Part shown: piece after piece, positions 33,665 through 44,916 of the stretch
How the letters are laid out: every line of letters begins with the position of its first letter
Position numbering within the stretch: the stretch's first letter is position 1
Assembly: GCF_000499385.1 (NCBI RefSeq)
Contig: NW_013654981.1
Span: 3,252-67,251, forward strand
DNA: 64,000 nucleotides
Direction of reading: 5' to 3'
Source: Eimeria necatrix
Lineage: Eukaryota; Apicomplexa; Conoidasida; Eucoccidiorida; Eimeriidae
Program-made: the position numbers and the translations under genes
Notes under the pieces: model-generated
Told to the model about the DNA's origin: nothing
The model's database searches: none
Seen by the model: only the letters and a program-made list of their open reading frames with translations

Positions 33665-34001
33665 ATGGCTTCTTTCTTGCCGGGGGATCTCACCAGCTGC
33701 GCGTCGCCCCACGCCCAGCGTCTTCTGCAGCTAAACATTGCTGCAGAAAAGGTTTTATTTCTAAACAAGGTGGGGTTTAGCTAGGCTTTAGGGTTAGGGT
33801 TAGGGTTTAGGGTTTAGGGTTTAACGCAAGGGCTAGGGTTTAGGGTTTGTGGCCTGCTGCCCCGCTAGCAGAGTTGAGAGCAGACTGGGCGGGCAGTTTC
33901 GTGTTCAGCATTTCCTCTGCAGTCTAGGGTTTAGGGTTTGAGGTTTACATTTCATGGATCTTCTCGGTGCTAGGGTTTAGGGTTTAGGGTTTAGGGTTTG
34001 T
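32483..34001. repeat. cluster of about ten telomere-type tracts in both orientations
   Basis: AAACCCT tracts at 32483-32620, 33058-33100, 33468-33510 and 33612-33647. TTTAGGG tracts at 32974-32997, 33193-33222, 33778-33850, 33925-33945 and 33971-34000. This is the densest cluster in the window and lies around the 5' end and intron 1 of the prefoldin-like gene. Confidence 0.9.
32720..32945. repeat. CTAG/GCTAGC array
   Basis: About 220 bp of degenerate CTAGCTAGC words in the NOMO to prefoldin-like intergenic region. Confidence 0.8.
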
Positions 34002-34278
34002 GTTCGCTGCAGCTGTTGATTGCTGTCGGGGAGCAGCTGGAGAAGCTGCGGGAGGCCCTGGGGGCCTACAGAAGGGGCGAAGCCGGCCGTGCGCTCCCCA
34101 GCAGCAGCAGCAGCAGCAGCAGCAGCTGCAGCAGCAGCAGCAGCAGCAGGATGGCAGAGACTTGCGCGCTGACGGAGGACTGGTATTTATTTGGGGAGAC
34201 TTTTGTTGCTGTTGACTCCGAACAGATTTGTTCTTTTCTTTTTCAGGTGTGTTCCATTGTTGCTGTCTCTTTTCCTGC

Positions 34279-34326
<48 letters not shown>

Positions 34327-34581
34327 CGCTGCTGCCGCTGTTGCTCTTGGGCTGTGTTAGCTTCCCCATTGCTTCTCCCTCCCTAGCAGCTTCTTTTGTC
34401 TTCTTTTTGTTGTTTTTATTTATCTTCATTTATTCTTTTTGTTTTTTTATCCTTTTAAATCAATTTCGAGATTCTTTATTTCCTTTTTGTCTTTTTCTGT
34501 TTTAGTTGTTTCCACTTCCTCTATGCTATCTTCCCCCTTCTCTCCTTTTTTGTCTCCTTTGTCTCACATGTCTCTTTTGTG

Positions 34582-34619
<38 letters not shown>

Positions 34620-34798
34620 AGCGCCGCGAGCGCCTGCAGCAGCGCCGCAGCCGTTTGCTGCAGCAGCGGCGGGGGGCCCTCAGGGCCCTTTTGGCTCTTT
34701 CCCCTTCAGCAGCAGAAATAGAAAGCAGCGACTGGGGCTTTCTTTTGAGGGACTCGGAGGCCAAGCAGCAGGCAGCAGCATCATCTGACAGTGAATAG
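33665..34798 (+). CDS. small helix-hairpin-helix protein, possible prefoldin beta-type subunit (subunit 4-like)
   Basis: Three exons join in phase 0: 33665-33769, 34013-34246, 34622-34798 (stop TAG), giving 171 residues from ATG 33665. The donor AAG|GTGGGG and acceptors TTCGCTGCAG and (CTG)n-CAG are plausible. The protein has an N-terminal helix (SPHAQRLLQLNIAAEKVLFL), a second helical part (GEQLEKLREALGAYRRGEA), a poly-Ser insert, and a hairpin-like segment ALTEDWYLFGETFVAVDSEQ. It then has an Arg/Gln-rich helix (RRERLQQRRSRLLQQRR) and an acidic tail. Coil, beta hairpin and coil with a FGETFV-like strand resembles prefoldin subunit 4, which helps deliver nascent actin and tubulin to the CCT chaperonin. 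No residue is diagnostic, so the family call is tentative while the gene model itself is better supported. Confidence 0.5.
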
Positions 34799-34914
34799 CA
34801 GCAGCAGCAGCAGCTGCAGCAGCAGCAGCAGCTGCAGCAGCAGCAGCTGCTGCTGCAGCAGCAGCAGCAGCAGCGCGGCTGCAGCAGCGCCCGCTGCGCC
34901 GTGTCCCAGGCCCC

Positions 34915-35250
34915 AAACAGGGGCCCCCTGATGGGGCCCCTAAAGAGGGGCCCCAAAGCAAGGGCCCCTTTAGGGGGCCCCCCAGTGGGGCCCCAGAAGC
35001 AAAGTGGGGGCCCCAAATGAAACCCAATGGCTGAGTTCCTTCAATGCAGGGGGGCCCCCCGAGGGGCCCCTGAAGTAGCAACCCCCCAGGGGGCCCCTTG
35101 GGGGCCCCCTTTTAGTCAGCTATTTGGGGGCCCCCAGGCTAGGGGCCCCTGAGGAGGGCCCCCACAGGGGGGCCCCGTGGCTAGGGCCCCCACTCCGGGG
35201 GCCCCCAGCCCACCAGGGGGCCCCCAGGGGGCCCCCAGGGGCCCCTGGTT
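34915..35250. repeat. GGGGCCCC-rich block
   Basis: About 25 GGGGCCCC-type words in 335 bp downstream of the prefoldin-like gene. Confidence 0.78.
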
Positions 35251-35622
35251 CTTTAGGTTTGTTTGCTAGGCTTTTAATCTGCAGAAAAGTTAAAAGTAAT
35301 TATTTTAATTTATTTAAAGAAATGGAAATGAGTAATGGGGCTGAGTTCAGGTGTACAGACAGCTCTGGGCGCGTAGGTAAGGCGGGCAGCAAAAGAAAGC
35401 AAAAAAGAAATAAAAATAAATAAAAATAAACGAAAAAGAAATTAAAAAGAGATAAAAAACAAAAATAAAACACAAAATAAACAAGAGGAGACAAAAAGGA
35501 AGCAAAGTAAAACAGAAAAGCAGCAAAAGAGTCACAGGGGCCCCCAAAAGACCCAGCAGCAAAAGAGGCAGCGCCAGAGGCGGCCGGGGGGCCCCTTCGG
35601 GGCCCCCGGGACAGGCCCACTG

Positions 35623-35672
<50 letters not shown>

Positions 35673-35824
35673 AGGGGGTTTTTAATGAACTGAAAAACGA
35701 AAGCAGACACAAGCTGCTGCAGAGACAGCAGCAGCAAATCCCTCGGAGTCTCCTTGGGGAGGCAGCAGCAAGGAACAGAGCAGCAGCAAAAGACCAAAAT
35801 GCTGCAGGCAAAGCTGCAAGGGCT

Positions 35825-36225
35825 GTGGGGCCCCTGGGGGCCCCCCAAGCCCTGCAGAGCCCGGGGGCCCCAGGGGCCTTCGGGGGCCCCCCGGGCCTTG
35901 GGGCCCTCCTATGCCTTCTGCCCCAGTATGGGGGCAGCGCTGGGGCCCCGGGGGCCCCTCTGGGGCCCCCGAAGCCCCTTATGGGGCCCCTGAACCACCG
36001 GGGCCCCCGTTGGGGCCTCCAGGGCCCCTAGAGCAAACTGGGGGCCCCTGAGCCTTTGATGGAGAAGACTGAAGCTGCAATTGCACAAAAGTAGCCCTGT
36101 GGGGCCCTTAAAGGGCCCCAAAGATATGGGGGCCCCCGGGGCCCCTGGGGCCCCTGGGGGCCCCAGGCCTGGGGGGCCCCCACTCTGTAGGGCCCCAGGG
36201 TGTGGGGCCCACGTGGGGCCCCACA
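35825..36225. repeat. GGGGCCCC-rich block
   Basis: A second dense block, upstream of the IPI1-like gene. Confidence 0.75.
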
Positions 36226-36815
36226 GGGCAGCAAGAGGGTCTTTGGGTTTCATTGTTTTTCACAAAGAAGTAAAAGAAATAAATTAATTTAAAATAAAAT
36301 CTGAGTTTGATATTTCAGGGCCAGCAGCAGCTGCGCTGTTTGCTGCTGCTCAGTACCCAGGGCCTCGCAGAAGGCCTTTTGGGGGCCCCCTGCAGCAGCT
36401 CAGGGGCCCCTGCTGCTGGCTTGCATGCGCTATTCTGTTTCTTTTCTTCTTAATTGATTTGCTGCTGCTTTGCTGCAGCAGATTAGCAGCAGCAAGGGGC
36501 CCCCCAGCGGGCCGACGATTCTTTGGGGCGGGGGGCCCCCCTGCTGCTGCAGCGAGCTGCAGCAGCAGGGGCCCCTTACGCAAGGGGGCCCCCCTTCTTA
36601 GTGGGCTGCTGCTGTGAGTTAGCTGTGCCAGAGCCTCTGCTGCAGCAGCAGCAGCTGCTGCTGCGTTGGGTGCAGCAGCAGCTGCAGTTGTAGCGGCGTA
36701 CCCTGCAGCAGCAGCAGCAAGAGCGAGAGCAGCAGCAGCAACTTGCGCAACAGCAGCAGCACCTGCTGCTGCAGCAGCGCACCCTGCAGCAGCAGCAGCA
36801 GCAGCAGCAGCAGAG

Positions 36816-37699
36816 ATGGCGAAAGACCGCAGCAAGTACCGCACCAAGAGGCCCCAGCAGGCCTCCGACTTCGGCCCCACTAAGAAGCAAAAAGTGGGGG
36901 CCCCCAAGAGGCCCCCCCCCTCCCACACTCAAGTGGAGGTGAAGGTGAAGAAGCATTTGCTGGCAGCAGCAGCAGCAAGGGCGGAGCAGCAGCTGCAGCA
37001 GTGGGAGGAGGAAGCAGCAGCAGCTGCAGCAGGGGCCCCCCTTAGTCATCTCTGCACCCCCACTGCTGTTGAAGAGGCGCTGCAGAAGGTAATAACCAAC
37101 AGGGGCCCCTTTAGGACTTCATAGGGGGCCCCCCGGGGGGCCCCCTTAGGGGCCCCCTGGGGGGCCCTAGGGGGCCCCCAAGGGCCCCCTGGGGGCCCCC
37201 AGGGGTCCCCTTGAGTTTCCCCTCAATTAGTTGGGGCCTTCCAGTGCCTTTCTAAGTAGCAACTTGCCATGAGCTGCAGGCGAGGGAACAAGGCCCTGCG
37301 GCAAGCAAAAGAATTAGGGTTTAGGGTTTAGGGTTTAGGGTTTAGAGTTAGGGTCTAGGGTTTAGGGCTTGGGGCTTAGAGGGGCCTGGTGGGTGTTGCT
37401 TTCAGCTGACTCTTTCATCTCCTCTGCAGCGGCTGCAGGGCCTGAAGAGAGCTACTGCTTGCTTTGCAGCGCTTCGGCAGCAGCAGCAGCAGCAACAGCA
37501 GCAACAGCAGCAGCAGCAACAGCAGCAGCAGCAACAGCAGCAACAGCAGCAGCAGCAGGATGCTGGGACTTCTAAGGGGCTCCAGATGGGTCCTCTGCTG
37601 TCACAGGCGCTGCCTGTGTTGCTGGGAGCAGCAGCAGATGAAGATCCGGAATGCCGGCAGCAGCTTTTGCTTTGCTGCTGTGCCATAATACAAGCCGTA

Positions 37700-37743
<44 letters not shown>

Positions 37744-37890
37744 AGGGGAGGAGCAGACACCAGAAGCCAGAGCTACGACGGCCTTGCTGCCTTTCCGGAA
37801 GCTCATTGCTGCCACATTTCTTAAGTAAACTTATCTGTTGTTGCTGCTGCTGTTTCTTGCTGCCGTTTCTTTTCCCGCTGCTGCTGCTAC

Positions 37891-37946
<56 letters not shown>

Positions 37947-38236
37947 CTGCTGCAGCCTAGCAGGGCTTCACCGAGAGCTGCCGCCGAGCTGCAGCCACTA
38001 TTTGATGTCTGTGTGTCTGGCTTCGCCTCCCCGTTTGACTTTGAAGGATTTATTTTTAATTTTAAATTTATTTTTTTAAATTAAAAATAAAAACAAATTT
38101 TTCTTTTTCCTGTTGCAGCTGCTTAGCAGCAGTTGACAGCCGCACGCGCTCTGACGGCCTTCGCCTCGTGTCGGTCTTTCTCTTGCGGCTGCCCCGCCTC
38201 ACCCTGTCTTTGCCTGATGTAAGCTGCTGCTGCTGT

Positions 38237-38273
<37 letters not shown>

Positions 38274-39978
38274 CGTGTCCCTGCTGCGCTGCTGCTCGCG
38301 TTGCTAATGCTGCTGCTGCTGCTGCTGTTTCTTTTCGTGTCCCTGCCACGCTGCTGCTCGCGTTGCTAATGCTGTTGCTGCTGTCGCTGTTGCTGCTGCT
38401 GCTTCTGATCGTGGCCCTGCCGCGCTGCTTCTCGCGTTGCTGCTGCTGCTGCTGCTGCTGCTGTTAATGTCTTTTGTCATGCTGCTGCTTCTCTCGTTGC
38501 TCCCGGCGCTGTTGTCGCTGTTGCTGCTGTAGCTCTTGCGGCGCCGCTTTGCTGCTGCTGCTGTTGCTGCAGCTAGCCATCCACACACTCCGCGTGGTTG
38601 TTGCTGCTGCTGCTCGGGGGCCCCAAATGGCACTGGCTCTCCCGCTGCTGCTGCGGCTGCTTCCCCCGTGGCTAAGGAGGGAAAGGGCCCTAGGGGCCCC
38701 CCCGGGGGCCCCTCTGGGTACTGGAGAAGTCTCAGGCTTGTCTAGTGCGCAGCAGCAAGCCTTGCAGCTCAGCAGCATGCTGCAGCTAGAGGGGTTATCC
38801 CCCGATGCTGCTGCTGCTGCTGCTGCTGCAGACGGGGAGAACCACATCGCGCTGCTGATGCAGCTTTTTAGCTGCTGCTGCAACTTCTGGCTGCAGCAAA
38901 TCCACGACCTCACTGTGAGCCGCCTCTGCTGCCGTGCTGCTGCTATGCTGCTGCTGAGCTGCTGCTGCAGCTGTGGTGCTGCTGCTGCTACTCCGTTGCT
39001 GCTACTGTTATTGGAGCTCTAGGGCTGCTGCTGCTGCTGCTGCAGGACGGCAGCGGCAACCGGAGTGTGTCCATCCTGAACTCCAAGAGAGAGGGCAGCG
39101 ACCTGCAGCAGCAGCAGCAAAACGAGAACACAGTGCAGCAGCTGCAGCAGCTGCAGCAGTGCTGCTGCATTCTCCATTTGCTGCTGTTTGGGGACACTGA
39201 CGGCTGGGGAGAATCTGAGAAACCCGCTGGGGATGCAGCAAAGGTGGGGCCCCTCTTGGAGCCCCTTGTAATGCAGCTGGCAGCAGCAAATGAGTGGAAG
39301 AGGCAGCAGCAGCAGCAGCAGCAGCAGCAGTCCCAGCTGCAGCAGCCTCCTGTAAGTCCGAACAGAACCCGACAGAGTTCCAAAGCCCAGGGGTGTAGTG
39401 CTCAAGAGCTAGGGTTTAGGGTTTAGGGTTTAGGGTTTAGCGCTTGGCCTTGCCAACGGTTCAGTGCAGCATTACATTTCCTGGAGAGTTTCTTTGCGGC
39501 ATGCCATTGCTGCTGCTTGTGGTGCTTTTGCTGCTGCTGCTGCTGCGCTGCAGCTGCTGGAGTCGTTTGTGTCGCACGTTTTGCCTTCTCTGCTGGACCT
39601 GCTGGACTACGAGGGGCCCCCCTCGGTGCAGCAAGCAGCAGCAGAAGCAGCAGCATGTCTTGTGTCTCTGTTGTGCCGCTTTCTAGCGGTTCCCTTGGGG
39701 GACCTTGTGGGCCCCAAGGCTTTGGGGGCTCTTGACAAGGCAGCTGCAGCACGCCAAGACAGCCAGGAGGCCCCTGGGGGCCCCCCTGGGGGCCCCCCAG
39801 GGGGGCCCCCGGGGGCCCCCCCGCCAGGGCCCCACAGGGCGGGAGACCCCGCAGTGGGGGCCTTGAGAGTGCTGGGGCCCCCGCTGCGCGCTGCGCTGCT
39901 GTCAGCTGCTGCTGCTGCTGCTATTTATGTGGCCAAGGCCGCGGCGAACTACCAGGAGCACCTCCTAGCAGTGACGAC

Positions 39979-40024
<46 letters not shown>

Positions 40025-41169
40025 GAGGGATACGTGCCTCTGCACGTGGGATCCAAGAAGTCTTTCGTGCTGTTTGCAGTCGAAGCCCCGAGGCCCTCAG
40101 CAGCAGCAGATGACCCTAGGGGGCCCCCAGGGGCCCCCCAGGGGCAGCTGCAGCACTTTTCCTGTCCCCGGCAGCTCCGTCATTTACTGCAGCAAATCCT
40201 TTTTCTTGCCTTAGCCTTAAAAGCTCCGTCTCCCCAGGGGGGCCCCTCAGGGGCCCCCAGCCCTAGGGCCTCGTGCCTTCTTACTCATCAGGTGTCTTTG
40301 CTGCAGTGGCTGCTCACGGGGCCCCACAGCTACGCGTGCTGCTGCTGCAGCAGCGGCACCGGCCGGCTGCTGCTTCACTTGTCTGCAGCAGCACTGCAAA
40401 GGGGACTCGGGAGACTGCAGCGCTCCTCCTTTGTGAAAAATGCTGCGCTGCTGCTGCAGCAACAGCAGCATGAGCAGCAGCAGGAACTTCAAGACACAAT
40501 GCAGCAGACGGTGATTCGCAAGGGATCTCCCCAGCTGCAGCAGCAGGGAGAGCGGGCCAAGACACCGGCGTGCGGCCTCCAGAAGCATCAGCAGCAGCAG
40601 AAGCAGCAAGGCGGCGCCAGCAGCAAACCTTCCTTGGCTATCCTGAGTTGTCTGCAGCGGCTGCAAGCCTCGCTTGCTGCTGCAGCAGCAGCAACACACC
40701 AGCGGACCCCAGGGGACACCTCTGTGCCTCTCCACGCTCTGCGACAGATGAGCAAAAAGAAGCAGCAACGGATTTTACAGCGACAGCAGCAGCAGCAGCA
40801 GCAGCAGCAAACAGCGGCAGCAGCAGACGAGTTCGGGGCCCCAGCAGATACCCTCGCCGCGTATGCTGAAGAGCTTGAGGCCCTGTGGCAGCAGACTTTC
40901 GAAACGTTACTGCAGCAGCAGCAGCTGGCACTGAAGTGCAGCAGCAGCACCATCAACCAGCTGCTGTTGCGCGGGAACCGCGGAGAAAGCAGCGACGAGC
41001 ATGATTCAGCAGAAGCAGCAGCAGCAGCAGCAGCAGCAGCGGCAGCAGCAGCGGCAGCAGCAGCAAAAACAAGCACCATAGCGGCCCCCGCGGAGGCTAC
41101 CGTTGCTGCGGCCGTTGCAGATTCTGTTGATCACATTTCACTGTCTGAACACAGTCTTTCTAGCAGCGG

Positions 41170-41206
<37 letters not shown>

Positions 41207-41433
41207 GAGGTTTCGCCACAGCTTTCGAACCAGCAAGAGCCTCTGATTGTTGAGATCAGCGACGATGGCAGCGAAGATGAAGTGAAGGCGAAGGAACCGA
41301 ACGGTGCTGCTGCTGCTGCTGCTGCTGCTGCTGCAGCAGACGAGGCAACTTCTGGCTGCCCCAACCTTTCTCCTTTGACTGAGCCAGTGGACTTGACGGC
41401 AGATGCAGATAGCGTCTGCGCCAGTGACGAGAC

Positions 41434-41467
<34 letters not shown>

Positions 41468-41656
41468 GGCGCTGCGATGTACGTGCTGCAAGCACCTGCC
41501 CTGCTTTCCCCGCTGCTGCTGCTGCTTCTGGGCTACGATGCGCAGGCGCTGCAGCTGCAGTTGCCTGCTGCTGCTCTTTCGCTGCACAGCAGAGTGCTTG
41601 CTGAGGCTGTTAAGGCGCAGCAGCAACTGCCTCCGTCTGCCTGGGCAGGCCCACTC

Positions 41657-41690
<34 letters not shown>

Positions 41691-44172
41691 TTGCAAACCC
41701 CCCAAAGCTGCAGCTCTGGACGCGGGGACTGTCCCTTGTTGCGGCGGGGTGTTTAGCTGCTGCTGCCTCAGCCGCTGCAGCAGAGGGCGAAAGTGCTGCT
41801 GTCCCATCTTCCACAGCAACAGCAACAGCAGCAAATGCGAGTTGTGCTGCTGCTGCTGCTGCTGGGAGGCAGCAGCGAGCTGCAGCAGAAGCTGCCGCCT
41901 GGTGCCGCTTGTTTCTATATGCCGGGCGAGCAGCGCTGTCTTCTCCCACACGAAAGTATGTTATTAATTACTTTTATTTTGGGTTTGATTTTCTTCTTGG
42001 TTTTTCTTTTGTCTCTTTTTGCTGCTGCTGCTCCCCCTGGCTTGTGCTTCCGAGTCCCTGCTGCAGATCCTGCGGTGTTGCTGCTGCCAGCTGCTGCTGA
42101 TTGCCTTATTTGTGTCAGTTTAAAGGCATGTGCGCTGGGGTGTATGTACACTTCTGCTGCCCGCCAGCCCCGCAGCAGCTGCCTGCTGCTCTCTTGGGGT
42201 GTATCTGCAGCTCCCTCGTCATGGCCTCGGTCTCCTCCTTGTTGGAAGTCATTTATTTTTGTCCTTTTGTCCCTTCCCAGAAGTCCCAGCCGATCGTCAT
42301 GCGCCTGCCTCCCTGCTGCAGGGAGGCGGCTGCCTGCTGCGTGTCTGCTGCAGCAGCAGCAGCAGCAGACGCAGACGCAGCAGCAGCAGCTGCATTGCCA
42401 ACAGCAGCTCCTACAGAGGCGTTGGTGCGGCTGGTCCCCCACGCCATTCGGTGCTGTCTCTTCCCCTTTGGATTTGGCCGTCTCTACACCGTGAGCAGCA
42501 GCAGCAGCAGCAGCTGCAGCAGCAGCAGCAGCGCTGAAGCTCCCCGAGATTTCCCCATCTCCCTGGAGGCGTACCCTGCTTCCTACAACCCGGCATCTGC
42601 TGCAGCAGCAGCTACCGCAGCAGCAGAAGCAAAACAAACTTTGGAAACTTCCCCTTATGCTGCTCTCAGCTGCTCAGCGCCCCTAGCATGGGGGGCCCCT
42701 GAGCCAGGGGCCCCCCTGCGGCTGATGCCTGGCTCTGCAGCAGCAGCAGCTGCTGCAGCAGCTGCAGCAGCTGCAGCAGCGGAGTGGGTGCCTCCGGGGG
42801 CCTCTGCTGATTCTCGCCTCTTGGGGGCCTCGCACTTTGCTGCCCCCCTTCTCAGCAGCCTCCTGAAGCTGAGGGGGCAGGGGCCCATTGGGGGGCCCCC
42901 TTTGCAGCAGGGGCCCCCACGGGGGCCCCTGCTTCCCCCAAAAGGGCCCATAGCTAAGGAAAGGGGGGCCCCCCCTACGGGAGCTGCGCTCGCCTGCCGG
43001 GTCCTGGCAAGCCTTTTGCTAGAGGGAACAAAGCCATTCTGCTTGCTTCAAGGCCCAACTGCAGCGCAGCAGCAGCAGCAGCAACAGCAGCAACAGCAGC
43101 AGCAGCAGCAGCAGCAGAAGTGGCTGAGCTTCAAGGGCCCGTTGTGCTTGGAGTTGCTGCTTCAAGAAACAACAACTTATTTGTTGGGAGACCCCCAAAG
43201 AAGACAAAGCCTAATGCAATCTTTGGGGATTTCTGGGGGGCCCCCAGGCCTTTCAGAGGCTGGGGGGGCCCTTGCAAGTTTTGTGCTGCCACTTTGCCTC
43301 CAGACGTGTTCCCCTGTGGGTCCCGCTGCTGCTGCAGCAGCAGCAGCAACAACCGCAGCAGCAGCACCTGCAACGACTGCAGCAGCGGCAGCAGCGACCG
43401 CAGCATCAGCAGAAGCAGCAGTGACGACTGCAGCAGCAGCAGCAGCAACACGAAGAAAAGGGCCTGAGGAGACGATGAGCTGGCACGAATCTGTTGCAGC
43501 AGCAGCAAGAGACGGGGCCCGAGTCTCAGCCTCGCTGTCTTTCTTTTGCTGCGCTGCTCGCGAGATGCTGCCTCCCCTTTTACTTATTCCCGAAGCTTCT
43601 CCAGGGGCCCCCCTTGGGGGCCCCCCAAAGGGGCCCCCCGCAGCAGCTAAATGCGCAGCAAGCTGTGGGGCCCTGGAGGGGGAGAGCTGCTCTCTCTTTT
43701 GCTCGCCTCCTGCATCATTTGCTGTTGCTTTGGAGTTTCTTTTTTGCCACTTGGGGGCCCCAGGGGCCCCTTTGCTGGTTGCTTCGCAAGGCCGCAGCAG
43801 CAGCAGCAGCGAGGCAGCAGCAGCAGAGGCAGCAGCAGCCAGAGCTGCTGCAGCCTCTCTTCAGGGCAAAGCCCTTTTAATGGAGGGGCCCTTATGTGCT
43901 TGCTGCTGCTGCCTCCCTTCTGTCTCAGAGCCACAGGGCTTTTCTAGAAAGCCTCGCAGCAGCAGTGCAAGAGGCCTGATCTCTGCTGCATGCACAGTTG
44001 CCGCGTTTGCTGCTGCTGCTCCACAAGAGCTAGCAGCAGCAACTGCCGACAGCAGCACCACCCGCAGCAGCTGCAGCACCAGTAACGGAAGCAGCGGAGC
44101 TTCTGCGCTGTCACGAGTCTCCGCCTTTGTTGTGCTATGCGACAAAGTTCTTCAGAGGGTTGCTGCTTCATT

Positions 44173-44206
<34 letters not shown>

Positions 44207-44282
44207 GAAGCGGAGTCGGAGGCAGGGTCTTGGGGCCCTCAGTTTGTTCCTGTGGAATTGCGCAGATGGTTCTTAGGCATCT

Positions 44283-44316
<34 letters not shown>

Positions 44317-44765
44317 GGCGCCCCTGTTACCTGCAGCAGACGCCATGGCCAAGCGGGAGGCCCTAAGAACTGTACGTCGGGTGACCACTGGTCTCTTGCT
44401 GCTGTCTGTTGCTGACATTAATTCCAAATTGTATTTTAGACTTTGTTTTTCTTTTTTCTTCAAACAAATCTCCTTCTCTGCCCCATCGCTTTCTCCTGAT
44501 TTATTAGTTCCCTGTCTTTCTACTTTGCTGACGCTTTGCTGTCTTCTCACTGCAAGACTGCTTGCTGCTGCACTGCTGCTGCACTGCTGCTGCACTGCTG
44601 CTGCGCTGCTGCTGCAGTGCTGCAGCGCTGCTGCTGCACTGCTGCTGCGCTGCTGCTCTGTTGCTGTGACATTGCTGCTGCTTCTGCCGCTGTGTCGCTT
44701 GTGCAGCTCGTTCTGGCCTTGAGAGAAAGTCTCAGCAGCCTCTCTACGTGTCTGCTGCGCCTCGC

Positions 44766-44798
<33 letters not shown>

Positions 44799-44916
44799 CG
44801 CAGCACCAGGGGGGCTCCCAGCAGATTGCTGCTCACCAGAATATGGGAGCCCCCCTTCTATCTGTCCTCCGCTACTCAGAGAGCTGCAGCGCGTTGCAGC
44901 GGCTAGCCCTAGTTGA
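36816..44916 (+). CDS. IPI1: IPI1/TEX10-like pre-60S ribosome assembly protein
   Basis: IPI1 (TEX10 in animals) is a HEAT-repeat subunit of the Rix1 complex that binds pre-60S particles in the nucleoplasm. Eight exons join with agreeing phases: 36816-37088, 37430-37824, 38119-38218, 38573-38914, 39046-39351, 39470-41955, 42211-44371, 44707-44916 (stop TGA), giving about 2090 residues from ATG 36816. The basic N-terminus (SDFGPTKKQKVGAPKRPP) matches the family DFxKxKxKVG start. It is followed by helical repeats RLQGLKRATACF, LLSQALPVLLGAAADED, RKLIAATFLNCLAAVDSRTR and DGLRLVSVFLLRLPRLTL, in the family's N-terminal order. Joining exons 2 and 3 rebuilds FLNCLAAVD across an intron. The large exons 6 and 7 hold helical segments separated by poly-Gln, poly-Ala, poly-Ser and Gly-Pro tracts; homology there is not visible by eye. 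At 42248-42280 a 33-nt T-rich GT...CAG stretch could be a tiny intron, with the frame kept either way. Confidence 0.82.
37120..37210. repeat. GGGGCCCC block in IPI1-like intron 1
   Basis: Begins about 30 bp after the donor GTAATA at 37089. Confidence 0.75.
37316..37385 (+). repeat. telomere-type tract in IPI1-like intron 1
   Basis: Four TTTAGGG units followed by degenerating copies (TTAGGGTC, TTTAGGGC), ending about 45 bp before the acceptor at 37429. Confidence 0.9.
39411..39441 (+). repeat. telomere-type tract in IPI1-like intron 5
   Basis: Four TTTAGGG units, about 28 bp upstream of the acceptor GTGCAG at 39469. Confidence 0.92.

Larger units (their letters stand above)
34800..36815. other. 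intergenic, GC-palindrome-rich; no supported gene
   Basis: A (CAG)n run follows the stop of the prefoldin-like gene (34799-34875). Dense GGGGCCCC blocks occupy 34915-35250 and 35825-36225, and A/T-rich spacers occupy 35260-35530 and 36240-36310. Many Gly/Pro/Ala frames are open on both strands because the repeats lack stops. I find no motif. Confidence 0.5.

Noticed and set aside
32483..34001. A real chromosome end or telomere
   Set aside because: Tracts are short, occur in both orientations and are flanked by genes on both sides; they are interstitial.
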